Shown: in pieces, positions 17,666 through 25,641 of the stretch
Layout: the number at the start of each line of letters is the position of its first letter
Numbering within the stretch: the first letter of the stretch is position 1
Origin: Lachnoclostridium phytofermentans
GTDB taxonomy: Bacteria; Bacillota; Clostridia; Lachnospirales; Lachnospiraceae
NCBI RefSeq assembly: GCF_000733755.1
Contig: NZ_JPOF01000001.1
Location: 1 to 64,000, forward strand
Length of the DNA: 64,000 nt
Direction: 5' to 3'
Made by a program: the position numbers and the translations under genes
Notes under the pieces: model-generated
The model's database searches: none
Told to the model about the DNA's origin: nothing
Seen by the model: the letters and a program-made list of their open reading frames with translations, nothing else

Positions 17666-17840
17666 AAAGATTAAGGAACAGATACTTACTATCAGAGCCA
17701 CAGGAAAAACCAATATGTTTGATGTGCCGATGGTTCAGTACCTTGCCAATGAGATGCATTTTTACGAATTGGTAAATTACCTTGAAGAACACCGTAAGGA
17801 ATATACACATTTTATTCTCACGGGAGAAACGGAGGTATAG
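17658..17840 (+). CDS. DUF5049 small protein
   Basis: A 60-residue protein, ATG 17658 with AGGAGG upstream inside the DUF4314 gene. The pattern KIKEQILTIRATGKTNMFD, followed by VQYLANEMHFYELVNYL, is the whole DUF5049 family. No function is known. It belongs to the four-gene cassette read from the 16376 promoter. Confidence 0.8.
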   Translation: MNKKIKEQILTIRATGKTNMFDVPMVQYLANEMHFYELVNYLEEHRKEYTHFILTGETEV

Positions 17841-17842
17841 CC

Positions 17843-18082
17843 ATGTGGAGAGAAGGAACAATCGGCATTCCAAAGAAAGACGGAGGCTATAAAGCAGTTC
17901 ACTATTCAGTTAAGGTCTATGAAGAAGGTAGTCAGTTTGGCATCAATGGTGGGAAAATCAGCAAGCTGACTTTGAAAATGTATGGTGTTATTATAGCCAA
18001 TTATGATAGAGGTTGGGATATTGAACCGACTTGTGAAGAGGCAAATCTTGCACTTTGCATTTTACTAAACGAACATAATTAG
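17843..18082 (+). CDS. Small conserved phage protein
   Basis: A 79-residue protein, ATG 17843 two bases after the previous stop. Mostly beta-strand in pattern (HYSVKVYEEGSQFGINGGK, LKMYGVIIANYDRGWD), without transmembrane segments. I do not recognise a described function. Last gene of the cassette; the terminator at 18139-18168 follows. Confidence 0.7.
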   Translation: MWREGTIGIPKKDGGYKAVHYSVKVYEEGSQFGINGGKISKLTLKMYGVIIANYDRGWDIEPTCEEANLALCILLNEHN

Positions 18083-18101
18083 AAAATCCTGCATAAGGTC
18101 A

Positions 18102-18168
18102 GGACGGAGCCATAAGGCTCTGTTCCTCGTATAGGACGGTCGCACCGATATGGTGGCGACTATTTTTT
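18102..18168 (+). terminator. Double hairpin with intrinsic terminator before terminase large subunit
   Basis: The first stem is GGACGGAGCC/GGCTCTGTTCC with loop ATAA (18102-18126). The second is GTCGC-ACC/GGT-GGCGAC (18139-18160), followed by six T (18163-18168). It closes the small cassette. The terminase and head genes downstream have no obvious promoter of their own, so late transcription probably reads through here. Confidence 0.7.
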
Positions 18169-18196
18169 GTGCATTATTAAAGGAGGTGGACAGCAT

Positions 18197-19798
18197 TTGC
18201 GAAAATTAAAAGATTATGTGCCTACGAAGTTTATGGCAGAAGACTCTGTATATGATGAGCAGATGGCTGATTATGCAGTCGGCTTTATTGAATGCCTGTG
18301 CCACACCAAAGGTACATGGGCAGGAAAGCCATTTGAACTGATTGATTGGCAGGAACAGATTATAAGGGATATCTTTGGAACTTTGAAACCAAATGGATAT
18401 AGGCAATTTAATACCGCTTATATTGAAATACCAAAGAAGATGGGCAAATCAGAACTTGCCGCTGCAGTAGCGTTACTTCTTACTTGTGGTGATGGAGAAG
18501 AAAGAGCCGAAGTATATGGTTGTGCCGCTGACCGCCAACAGGCATCTATCGTATTTGAGGTAGCTGCTGATATGGTGCGTATGTGTCCGGCACTCAATAA
18601 AAGAGTTAAAATCCTCGCATCGCAAAAGCGTATTATTTATCAACCGACCAACAGTTTCTACCAAGTGCTATCGGCAGAGGCATACAGTAAACACGGATTT
18701 AATATCCACGGAGTGGTGTTTGATGAGTTACATACTCAGCCAAACAGAAAACTTTTTGATGTTATGACAAAAGGTTCTGGTGATGCCAGAATGCAACCTC
18801 TGTATTTCCTGATCACAACAGCAGGAACGGATACTAATTCCATCTGTTATGAAACACATCAGAAAGCAAAGGATATTCTTGAAGGCAGAAAAATAGACCC
18901 TACCTTCTACCCTGTTATCTACGGTGCAGACGAATCGGATGACTGGACTGACCCAGAAGTATGGAAGAAAGCAAATCCCTCTCTTGGTATTACGGTTGGT
19001 ATTGATAAGGTGCAAGCTGCCTGTGAATCGGCACAGCAGAATCCGGGAGAAGAAAATGCGTTTAGACAATTAAGGCTGAATCAATGGGTAAAACAAGCTG
19101 TTCGCTGGATGCCAATGGACAAATGGGATGCCTGTGCATTTAAGGTAACAGAAGAATCACTTATAGGCCGTGTATGTTATGGTGGCTTGGACTTATCATC
19201 CACCACAGACATCACGGCTTTTGTATTGGTGTTTCCGCCTGTGGATGAAGATGATAAATATATTATTCTTCCATATTTTTGGATACCGGAAGATACCTTG
19301 GAACTGCGTGTGCGCCGTGACCATGTTCCCTATGATGTTTGGGAGAAACAAGGATACTTACAGACTACCGAGGGGAATGTAGTTCACTATGGATATATCG
19401 AAAAATTTATCGAAAATCTCGGTGAGAAATACAATATTCGTGAAATTGCGTTTGACCGTTGGGGTGCTGTGCAGATGGTACAGAACCTTGAAGGTATGGG
19501 ATTTACCGTGGTGCCTTTTGGACAGGGATTTAAGGATATGTCCCCACCGACAAAAGAACTGATGAAATTGACCTTGGAACAGAAGATTGCGCATGGAGGT
19601 CATCCTGTTCTTCGTTGGATGATGGATAACATTTTTATTCGTACAGACCCTGCCGGAAACATTAAGGCTGACAAAGAAAAATCAACAGAAAAGATTGACG
19701 GTGCTGTGGCAACCATAATGGGACTGGACAGAGCAATCCGTTGTGGCAATAGTGACTCTGTCAGCGTTTATGATGAACGTGGCATACTTTTCATATAA
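18197..19798 (+). CDS. Terminase large subunit (Terminase_1 family)
   Basis: A 533-residue protein. TTG 18197 is chosen because AGGAGGTGG lies 7-15 bases upstream and the family starts at this point. ATPase features: IPKKMGKSE (Walker A-like, near residue 80), GVVFDELH (Walker B) and a coupling TTAGT motif. The C-terminal RNase H-like nuclease has GGLDLSSTTDITA and later DRWGA and DGAVATIMGL acidic residues. It cuts and pumps DNA into the procapsid. Normal length. Confidence 0.95.
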   Translation: MRKLKDYVPTKFMAEDSVYDEQMADYAVGFIECLCHTKGTWAGKPFELIDWQEQIIRDIFGTLKPNGYRQFNTAYIEIPKKMGKSELAAAVALLLTCGDGEERAEVYGCAADRQQASIVFEVAADMVRMCPALNKRVKILASQKRIIYQPTNSFYQVLSAEAYSKHGFNIHGVVFDELHTQPNRKLFDVMTKGSGDARMQPLYFLITTAGTDTNSICYETHQKAKDILEGRKIDPTFYPVIYGADESDDWTDPEVWKKANPSLGITVGIDKVQAACESAQQNPGEENAFRQLRLNQWVKQAVRWMPMDKWDACAFKVTEESLIGRVCYGGLDLSSTTDITAFVLVFPPVDEDDKYIILPYFWIPEDTLELRVRRDHVPYDVWEKQGYLQTTEGNVVHYGYIEKFIENLGEKYNIREIAFDRWGAVQMVQNLEGMGFTVVPFGQGFKDMSPPTKELMKLTLEQKIAHGGHPVLRWMMDNIFIRTDPAGNIKADKEKSTEKIDGAVATIMGLDRAIRCGNSDSVSVYDERGILFI

Positions 19799-19816
19799 GA
19801 AGGGAGCGTGATTCCT

Positions 19817-21175
19817 ATGGGAATTTTAACTGGAATATTCAAGGCGAGAGATAAGCCTACAAATGCAACAGCTGGTAGCACATATCGTTTCTTATTCGGA
19901 GGTTCGACGTCCGGGAAGAATGTCAATGAGCGAACTGCAATGCAAATGACAGCAGTATACTCCTGTGTCCGTATTTTAGCAGAGGCAGTAGCAGGACTAC
20001 CACTTCATCTATATCGTTATACAGATAGTGGTGGCAAGGAAAAAGCAATTAATCATCCTCTTTATGCGTTACTTCACGATGAGCCAAATCCTGAAATGAC
20101 ATCTTTTGTGTTCAGGGAAACACTTATGACTCATCTTTTACTGTGGGGTAACGCCTACGCACAAATTATCCGTAATGGCAAAGGCGAAGTGGTAGCACTA
20201 TATCCGTTGATGCCAAATCGTATGGTTGTTGACCGCGATACAAATGGCAAATTGTATTACACCTATTATCGTGGCAATGATGAGGCAATTAAGAATAAAG
20301 ATACTGCTGTTATATTGAAGTCTTCGGATGTTCTTCATATCCCCGGTCTTGGTTTTGATGGCCTTATGGGTTACAGTCCGATTGCAATGGCTAAAAATGC
20401 AATTGGCATGGCAATAGCCTGTGAGGAATACGGTGCCAAGTTTTTTGCTAACGGTGCAACTCCGGGTGGTATTTTAGAACATCCGGGAACAATCAAAGAC
20501 CCACAAAGGGTGCGTGAAAGCTGGCAGAATACTTTCGGTGGCAGTGGTAACGCAAATAAAGTGGCTGTTTTGGAAGAAGGAATGAAGTACACACCGATTT
20601 CCATCTCCCCAGAACAAGCACAATTCCTCGAAACGAGGAAGTTTCAAATCAATGAAATTGCTCGAATTTTCAGAGTGCCCCCGCATATGGTTGGTGACCT
20701 TGAGAAATCGAGCTTTTCTAATATAGAGCAGCAGTCTTTGGAATTTGTGAAGTACACCTTAGAGCCTTGGCTTGTAAGGTGGGAGCAATCAATGATTCGA
20801 GCATTGGTTTCAAGTTCCGAGAAGGCTGCTTATTTTATCAAGTTCAATGTAGACGGACTTCTTCGTGGAGATTATCAGAGCCGTATGAATGGCTACTCCA
20901 TTGGAAGACAGAATGGTTGGATGAGTGCCAACGATATCCGTGAACTTGAAAATCTCGACCGTATCCCTGCTGAAGAAGGTGGTGATTTATACCTCATCAA
21001 CGGCAATATGACAAAATTGAAGGATGCGGGCATTTTCGCAGGAAAGGAGGAAACACAGAATGAAGAAGTTCTGGAACTGGAAGAATCAGACGGTAACGAA
21101 TCAGGAAACACAGGAAACGGTGACGGAGAGGACTCTGTTTCTCAATGGCACGATAGCCGAAGAAAGCTGGTTTGA
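19817..21175 (+). CDS. Phage portal protein (HK97 type)
   Basis: A 452-residue protein. ATG 19817 with GGGAG at good spacing is preferred over GTG 19808, which is too close to the site. Signature regions: AVYSCVRILAEAVAGLPLHLY, VLHIPGLGFDGLMGYSPI, and ARIFRVPPHMVGDLEKSSFSN. It forms the dodecameric portal through which DNA enters. Its last 116 bases overlap the protease gene in another frame. That gives an acidic, Gly/Ser-rich tail that is probably dispensable. Confidence 0.95.
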   Translation: MGILTGIFKARDKPTNATAGSTYRFLFGGSTSGKNVNERTAMQMTAVYSCVRILAEAVAGLPLHLYRYTDSGGKEKAINHPLYALLHDEPNPEMTSFVFRETLMTHLLLWGNAYAQIIRNGKGEVVALYPLMPNRMVVDRDTNGKLYYTYYRGNDEAIKNKDTAVILKSSDVLHIPGLGFDGLMGYSPIAMAKNAIGMAIACEEYGAKFFANGATPGGILEHPGTIKDPQRVRESWQNTFGGSGNANKVAVLEEGMKYTPISISPEQAQFLETRKFQINEIARIFRVPPHMVGDLEKSSFSNIEQQSLEFVKYTLEPWLVRWEQSMIRALVSSSEKAAYFIKFNVDGLLRGDYQSRMNGYSIGRQNGWMSANDIRELENLDRIPAEEGGDLYLINGNMTKLKDAGIFAGKEETQNEEVLELEESDGNESGNTGNGDGEDSVSQWHDSRRKLV

Positions 21176-21812
21176 CGATGATGTCACACCACAACTTTTC
21201 AAGGAAGAATTAAATGCTGGAAACGGAGATATAACCGTGTGGATTAACTCTCCGGGTGGTGACTGCATAGCTGCAGCACAAATTTACAATATGCTGATGG
21301 AATACAAAGGCAATGTGACAGTCAAGATTGATGGCATTGCAGCATCGGCGGCATCAGTTATTGCAATGGCAGGTACTAAGGTGCTTGTATCCCCTGTTTC
21401 TATGCTAATGATTCATAACCCAATGACGGTGGCGTATGGAGATTCTGCGGAGATGCAAAAAGCCATCGAAATGCTTGGAAGTGTTAAGGATTCTATCCTG
21501 AACGCTTACGAAATTAAGACAGGTCTTAGCCGTACAAAATTGGCTCATCTTATGGATGCAGAAACATGGATGGATGCAAATAAGGCCATCGAACTTGGCT
21601 TTGCAGATGAAATGATGCAAAGAGCTGCTGTGGCAGATGAAATTCCAATGCCACAAGTCAGTATGATGTTTTCACGCGCATCAGTAGTGAATTCTCTTAT
21701 GGATAAAATTGCTGCCAAGTGTGAAATCAAAGGAAAGCCTACACAGGCTGAAACAAAAATCAAAGCTGATTCCTTAATGGATAGGCTCAATCTTATCAAA
21801 AATTGGAGGTAA
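21060..21812 (+). CDS. Clp-like prohead maturation protease
   Basis: A 250-residue protein, ATG 21060 behind AAAGGAGG. ClpP fold with INSPGGD oxyanion strand, the catalytic serine in IAASAASVIAMAG and the histidine in MLMIHNPM; the acidic partner is likely in the helix after it. It cleaves the capsid scaffold during head maturation. The C-terminal tail is helical and may act as a scaffold. Lies between portal and capsid as in HK97-like phages. Confidence 0.93.
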   Translation: MKKFWNWKNQTVTNQETQETVTERTLFLNGTIAEESWFDDDVTPQLFKEELNAGNGDITVWINSPGGDCIAAAQIYNMLMEYKGNVTVKIDGIAASAASVIAMAGTKVLVSPVSMLMIHNPMTVAYGDSAEMQKAIEMLGSVKDSILNAYEIKTGLSRTKLAHLMDAETWMDANKAIELGFADEMMQRAAVADEIPMPQVSMMFSRASVVNSLMDKIAAKCEIKGKPTQAETKIKADSLMDRLNLIKNWR

Positions 21813-21818
21813 ACTATT

Positions 21819-23024
21819 ATGACTATTTTAGAACTTAGAGAAAAGCGTAACAAGGCATGGGAGGCGGCAAAGGCTTTTGTAGAAACAAAGCGTGATAAAG
21901 ACGGTCTGCTTTCTGAAGAAGATGCTAAGACCTATGCCGAAATGGAGCTGAAGGTACAAAATTTCACTTCTGAAATCGAGCGTATGCAGGCTATGGAGAT
22001 GATGGAAAATGAACTTAATAAGCCTGTGAATACTCCTATCACTCATAAGCCTATGAACGGTGGTAAGGATAATGGAGAGGGCAAGCCTAAGACTGGCCGT
22101 GCTTCTGATGCATATAAGGCTGGTATGCTTAAGGCACTTCGTACCAATTTCCGTACTATCAATGATGTTCTTTCTGAAGGCATTGATGAAAACGGTGGTT
22201 ATCTTGTACCGGAAGAGTATGATTCTCGCCTTATTGATGTGTTGACTGAGGAGAATATTTTCAGAGGTCTTGCAAATGTTATCACTACAAGTGGTCAGCA
22301 TAAAATCAATATCGCAGGGGCAAAGCCTGCAGCAGCTTGGATTGAAGAAGGTGGAGAGCTTACTTTTGGTGATGCTACATTCAGCCAGATTAATCTTGAT
22401 GCACACAAACTTCATGTTGCTGTAAAAGTGACAGAGGAACTTTTGTATGACAATGCATTCCAGCTTGAGAATTACATCATCAAGCAGTTTGGTAAGGCAC
22501 TTGCAAATGCAGAAGAGGATGCTTTCCTTAATGGTGACGGTACTGGAAAGCCTCTTGGTATCTTTGCAGAAACGGGCGGTGCAGAAATTGGTGTAACAGC
22601 TGCAAGTGCTACAGAAATCACAGCAGATGAAATCATCAATCTTGTATATGCACTTAAGCGCCCTTACCGTAAGAGTGCAAAATTCATTATGAATGACCAG
22701 ACGATTGCGGCAATCAGAAAGCTTAAGGATGAAAACAATCAGTATCTCTGGCAGCCTTCTAATCAGGCAGGAGAACCGGGTAAATTGTTCGGTTACGATG
22801 TTTTGACTTCTGCCTATGTTCCTACCATTGCCGCAGGTAAGCCTGTCATTGCCTTTGGTGATTTCAGCTACTACAACATTGGTGACCGTGGTACTCGTTC
22901 CTTTGCAGAACTTCGTGAACTTTATGCCGGAAACGGTATGGTTGGCTTTGTGGCAAAAGAACGTGTAGACGGCAAGTTGGTACTTCCTGAAGCAGTACAG
23001 GTTCTTAAGATGGCTACTGCCTAA
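21819..23024 (+). CDS. Major capsid protein (HK97 fold)
   Basis: A 401-residue protein, ATG 21819. Residues 1-105 are a charged coiled delta domain that the protease should remove. The mature part starts around SEGIDENGGYLVPEEYDSRLI and contains IEEGGELTFGD, FLNGDGTGKPLGIF and RVDGKLVLPEAVQVLKM, all typical of HK97-type capsids. Length fits a scaffold-fused capsid protein. Confidence 0.95.
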   Translation: MTILELREKRNKAWEAAKAFVETKRDKDGLLSEEDAKTYAEMELKVQNFTSEIERMQAMEMMENELNKPVNTPITHKPMNGGKDNGEGKPKTGRASDAYKAGMLKALRTNFRTINDVLSEGIDENGGYLVPEEYDSRLIDVLTEENIFRGLANVITTSGQHKINIAGAKPAAAWIEEGGELTFGDATFSQINLDAHKLHVAVKVTEELLYDNAFQLENYIIKQFGKALANAEEDAFLNGDGTGKPLGIFAETGGAEIGVTAASATEITADEIINLVYALKRPYRKSAKFIMNDQTIAAIRKLKDENNQYLWQPSNQAGEPGKLFGYDVLTSAYVPTIAAGKPVIAFGDFSYYNIGDRGTRSFAELRELYAGNGMVGFVAKERVDGKLVLPEAVQVLKMATA

Positions 23025-23041
23025 GATTGGAGGTGGCAGTG

Positions 23042-23353
23042 ATGAGCGAACTTCTTTTGAAGGTTAAGGAAAATCTGATACTGGAGCATTCGGAGGATGA
23101 TGGACTAATTGAGCGTTTCATCACTGCCGCCGTATCCTATGCAGAAAGTTATCAGCACATTTCCGAAGGATATTATGCAGAGAATGCGATGCCAGCAACT
23201 ACCGAACAGGCAGTGATTATGTTGGCATCGCATTTCTACGAGTCAAGGGACGGTTCAACGGGTGGATTTTTTGCAGATAATGTGCAGGCAGGACAGCAGG
23301 TTTGGAATACCGTAAACCTGCTACTCCGCCTTGACCGAGATTGGAAGGTGTGA
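23042..23353 (+). CDS. Head-tail connector (gp6-like)
   Basis: A 103-residue helical protein. ATG 23042 follows GGAGGTGG. The pattern LLLKVKENLILEHSEDDGLI, with HFYESRDGS later, is that of DNA-packaging connector proteins that form a ring under the portal. Directly after the capsid gene and before the head-closure gene, in the usual order. Confidence 0.85.
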   Translation: MSELLLKVKENLILEHSEDDGLIERFITAAVSYAESYQHISEGYYAENAMPATTEQAVIMLASHFYESRDGSTGGFFADNVQAGQQVWNTVNLLLRLDRDWKV

Positions 23354-23354
23354 C

Positions 23355-23693
23355 ATGAGTTTTGGGAAAATGAACACCTTTATTGATATTGTAGAAAAGC
23401 AGAAGGTTTTGGATGAAGAGGGATTTTCTACGATTACGGATGTGATTATTGCATCGGTAAGAGCCTATAGAGAAGGTCGACACGGAAGTGAGAAATGGGC
23501 AAACAGAAGTACATTTACCGATGCTACTGACCTTTTTTGCTTTCGAGTGATTCCGGGCATCAAAGTAACCACAGCAATGGTGCTTGTATGCGATGACGGA
23601 AGATTTGAAATCACTTCTGTAGAAGATGTCAAAGGACGAGGAATGTATGTGGAAGTCTTGGCAAAGGAGGTTGTTTCAAGTGGCACGAGTTGA
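23355..23693 (+). CDS. Head-tail adaptor / head closure protein
   Basis: A 112-residue beta-rich protein, ATG 23355 two bases after the previous stop. Residues ATDLFCFRVIPGIKVTTAM and RFEITSVEDVKGRGMYVEV match phage head-tail joining proteins of the SPP1 gp16 type. It closes the filled head and offers the tail docking surface. Overlaps the next gene by 14 bases. Confidence 0.82.
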   Translation: MSFGKMNTFIDIVEKQKVLDEEGFSTITDVIIASVRAYREGRHGSEKWANRSTFTDATDLFCFRVIPGIKVTTAMVLVCDDGRFEITSVEDVKGRGMYVEVLAKEVVSSGTS

Positions 23694-24111
23694 TGTGAAA
23701 ATGCCCGATGAATTTTTGGAGAGAATGTCTCGTCTTGGTAGTCAGTTTGACAACATTGCTGAAAAAGTGCTTGAGGCTGGAGGCGAAGTTGTACTTGAGA
23801 AAACAAAAAACAATCTCTCTTCTGTTATAGGAAAAGATACCAAGTACGATTCCAGATCCACGGGCGAATTAGAAAGTTCTCTTGGTCTTACATCTGTAAA
23901 GATGGATAAGAACGGAAACTTTAATATTAAGGTTGGCTTTTCAGAACCAAGACGAGATGGTGGTAGCAATGCACAACTGGCCAATATTATCGAATACGGA
24001 AAAAGTGGTCAAAATGCAAAACCATTCTTAAAGCCTGCTAAATCTGCATCTAAGAAAAAATGTATTGAGACAATGAAAACAGCTTTTGAATCGGAGGTGG
24101 AGAAACTTTGA
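23680..24111 (+). CDS. HK97 gp10-type tail completion protein
   Basis: A 143-residue protein. GTG 23680 lies nine bases after AGGAGG. The sequence MPDEFLERMSRLGSQFDNI, followed by RSTGELESSLG and IIEYGKSGQNAKPFLKPA, is the HK97-gp10 signature. It takes part in tail terminator or completion assembly. Overlaps the next gene by four bases. Confidence 0.85.
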   Translation: MARVDVKMPDEFLERMSRLGSQFDNIAEKVLEAGGEVVLEKTKNNLSSVIGKDTKYDSRSTGELESSLGLTSVKMDKNGNFNIKVGFSEPRRDGGSNAQLANIIEYGKSGQNAKPFLKPAKSASKKKCIETMKTAFESEVEKL

Positions 24112-24449
24112 GTGTGTTAGCAGAATGTAAGAGCCTGCTTGAAGGCATTTCTGTTCCTGTAGAAACGGGAGCATTTGAAGGAACTGCACCGGATATGTAT
24201 GTGGTTATAGTACCAATTACGGATTCTTTTGAACTTCATGCAGATAATGTTCCCGGTTGTGAAGTGCAAGAGGCAAGGCTCTCCCTTTTTTGCAAGGGAA
24301 ATTATATAAAAGTGAAAAACAGTATTGTCCGAAGTTTGATTTCTTCGGATTTTACCATAACTGACAGAAGGTACATCGAACATGAAAATGATACGGGGTA
24401 CCACCATTATGCCATTGATGTGGCAAAAATTTATGAAATGGAGGATTGA
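24108..24449 (+). CDS. Phage tail terminator-like protein
   Basis: A 113-residue protein, TTG 24108 supported by GGAGGTGG. Alpha/beta pattern with VPVETGAFEGTAPDMYVVIVP and a C-terminal HHYAIDVAKIYEMED, as in small tail terminator or joining proteins of siphoviruses. The assignment rests mainly on its place between gp10 and the tail tube protein. Confidence 0.65.
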   Translation: MSVLAECKSLLEGISVPVETGAFEGTAPDMYVVIVPITDSFELHADNVPGCEVQEARLSLFCKGNYIKVKNSIVRSLISSDFTITDRRYIEHENDTGYHHYAIDVAKIYEMED

Positions 24450-24451
24450 TT

Positions 24452-25054
24452 ATGGCTACAATTGGTCTTGATAAATTGTACTATGCAAAGATTACCGAGG
24501 ATGAATCCGGTAATGAAACCTACGATACTCCTGCACAGCTTGCCAAGGCAATCTCCGCAGAACTTTCTGTGGAACTTGCAGAGGCTACCCTTTATGCAGA
24601 TGATGGGGCGGCAGAGATTGTGAAGGAGTTTAAGTCTGGCACGCTTGCTCTTGGAATTGATGATATTGGTGTTACAGCAGCATCCGACCTTACGGGTTCT
24701 GTGATTGATGATAACCATGTTCTAATTTCAAGTGCAGAAGACGGCGGAACTCCTGTTGCGATTGGATTTAGAGCAAAGAAATCCAACGGGAAATATAAAT
24801 ACTACTGGCTGTACCGTGTGAAATTCGGTATTCCTGCTACCAACCTTGCAACCAAGGGAGATAGTATTACTTTTTCTACACCTACCATTGAAGGTACGGT
24901 TCTTCGCCGTAACAAGGTGGATGTTGGTGGCAGACATCCTTGGAAAGCAGAAGTTACGGAAGGTGATACCGGAGTTTCCAATGACACCGTTACAAATTGG
25001 TATAAGGAAGTATATGAGCCTGTGATTACGGCTCAAACTACAGAGGAGGGGTAA
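24452..25054 (+). CDS. Major tail tube protein (phi13 type)
   Basis: A 200-residue protein, ATG 24452 with GGAGG upstream. IGLDKLYYAKITEDESGNET at the start, then AISAELSVELAEATLYADD and GFRAKKSNGKYKYYWLYRVKF, are the marks of phi13-type major tail proteins, which polymerise into the tail tube. The short C-terminal tail ends in acidic residues. Confidence 0.9.
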   Translation: MATIGLDKLYYAKITEDESGNETYDTPAQLAKAISAELSVELAEATLYADDGAAEIVKEFKSGTLALGIDDIGVTAASDLTGSVIDDNHVLISSAEDGGTPVAIGFRAKKSNGKYKYYWLYRVKFGIPATNLATKGDSITFSTPTIEGTVLRRNKVDVGGRHPWKAEVTEGDTGVSNDTVTNWYKEVYEPVITAQTTEEG

Positions 25055-25057
25055 TCA

Positions 25058-25441
25058 ATGGATAAGGAACGCAGTGCAAACATTACAATTGGTGGTGAGG
25101 AGTATGAACTTATTCTTACCACAAAAGCTACCAAGGAAATTGCAGGTCGATATGGTGGTCTTGAGAACTTGGGTGAGAAACTGATGAAGAGTGAAAATTT
25201 TGAGATGGCTATCGGAGAAATTGTCTGGCTGATTACGCTTATGGCAAATCAGTCAATTCTCATCCATAACCTTAAAAATAAAGATAATCAGCGTGACCTG
25301 CTTTCAGAGGATTTGGTAGAACTTCTTACCTCACCTCTTGACCTTGCCAATTATAAGGTGGCAATCACACAGGCTCTGTATAAGGGAACCAAGCGAAATG
25401 TGGTAAGTGAGGATAATTCAAAAAACGCAGTGGTCGAGTAA
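25058..25441 (+). CDS. Tail assembly chaperone, short form (gpG-like)
   Basis: A 127-residue protein, ATG 25058 behind GAGGAGG. The opening ANITIGGEEYELILTTKATK and the helical C-terminal part fit gpG-type chaperones that coat the tape measure protein. A slippery heptamer four codons before the stop allows a -1 shift into the gpT-like frame. Confidence 0.87.
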   Translation: MDKERSANITIGGEEYELILTTKATKEIAGRYGGLENLGEKLMKSENFEMAIGEIVWLITLMANQSILIHNLKNKDNQRDLLSEDLVELLTSPLDLANYKVAITQALYKGTKRNVVSEDNSKNAVVE

Positions 25442-25465
25442 GTGACGAAGAGTTATTTACTCGAC
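25420..25465 (+). promoter_or_regulatory. -1 programmed frameshift site with stimulatory hairpin
   Basis: The heptamer A AAA AAC (25420-25426) lies in the correct phase of the chaperone frame. Six bases later a perfect 9-bp stem GTCGAGTAA/TTACTCGAC (25433-25441 and 25457-25465) with a 15-base loop encloses the zero-frame stop codon. Both elements and their spacing match known -1 frameshift signals of lambda G/GT type. Confidence 0.9.
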
Positions 25466-25629
25466 TTTTATATTACGGCATCGCCCATCTTCATCTGTCA
25501 CAGGATGAGGTATGGTTGATGCCGTTTGGTTTATTGCTTGACCTTTGGGAGTGCCATAAACAGTATCACAATATGGCAAAGCCAAAGAGAGAAATGTATA
25601 TCGATGATATTATCCCAGATGGAATCTAA
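25426..25629 (+). CDS. Tail assembly chaperone extension (gpT-like, frameshift product)
   Basis: This frame has no start codon of its own and is entered by the -1 shift at 25426. The extension reads about 67 residues, including RSGRVSDEELFTRLLYYG, WLMPFGLLLDLWECHKQY and KREMYIDDIIPDGI. With the first 123 residues of the short form it makes a chaperone of about 190 residues. In tailed phages the fused form binds the tape measure and recruits tube subunits. It ends 12 bases before the tape measure start. Confidence 0.85.
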   Translation, partial: RSGRVSDEELFTRLLYYGIAHLHLSQDEVWLMPFGLLLDLWECHKQYHNMAKPKREMYIDDIIPDGI

Positions 25630-25641
25630 GGAGGTGGTTTG

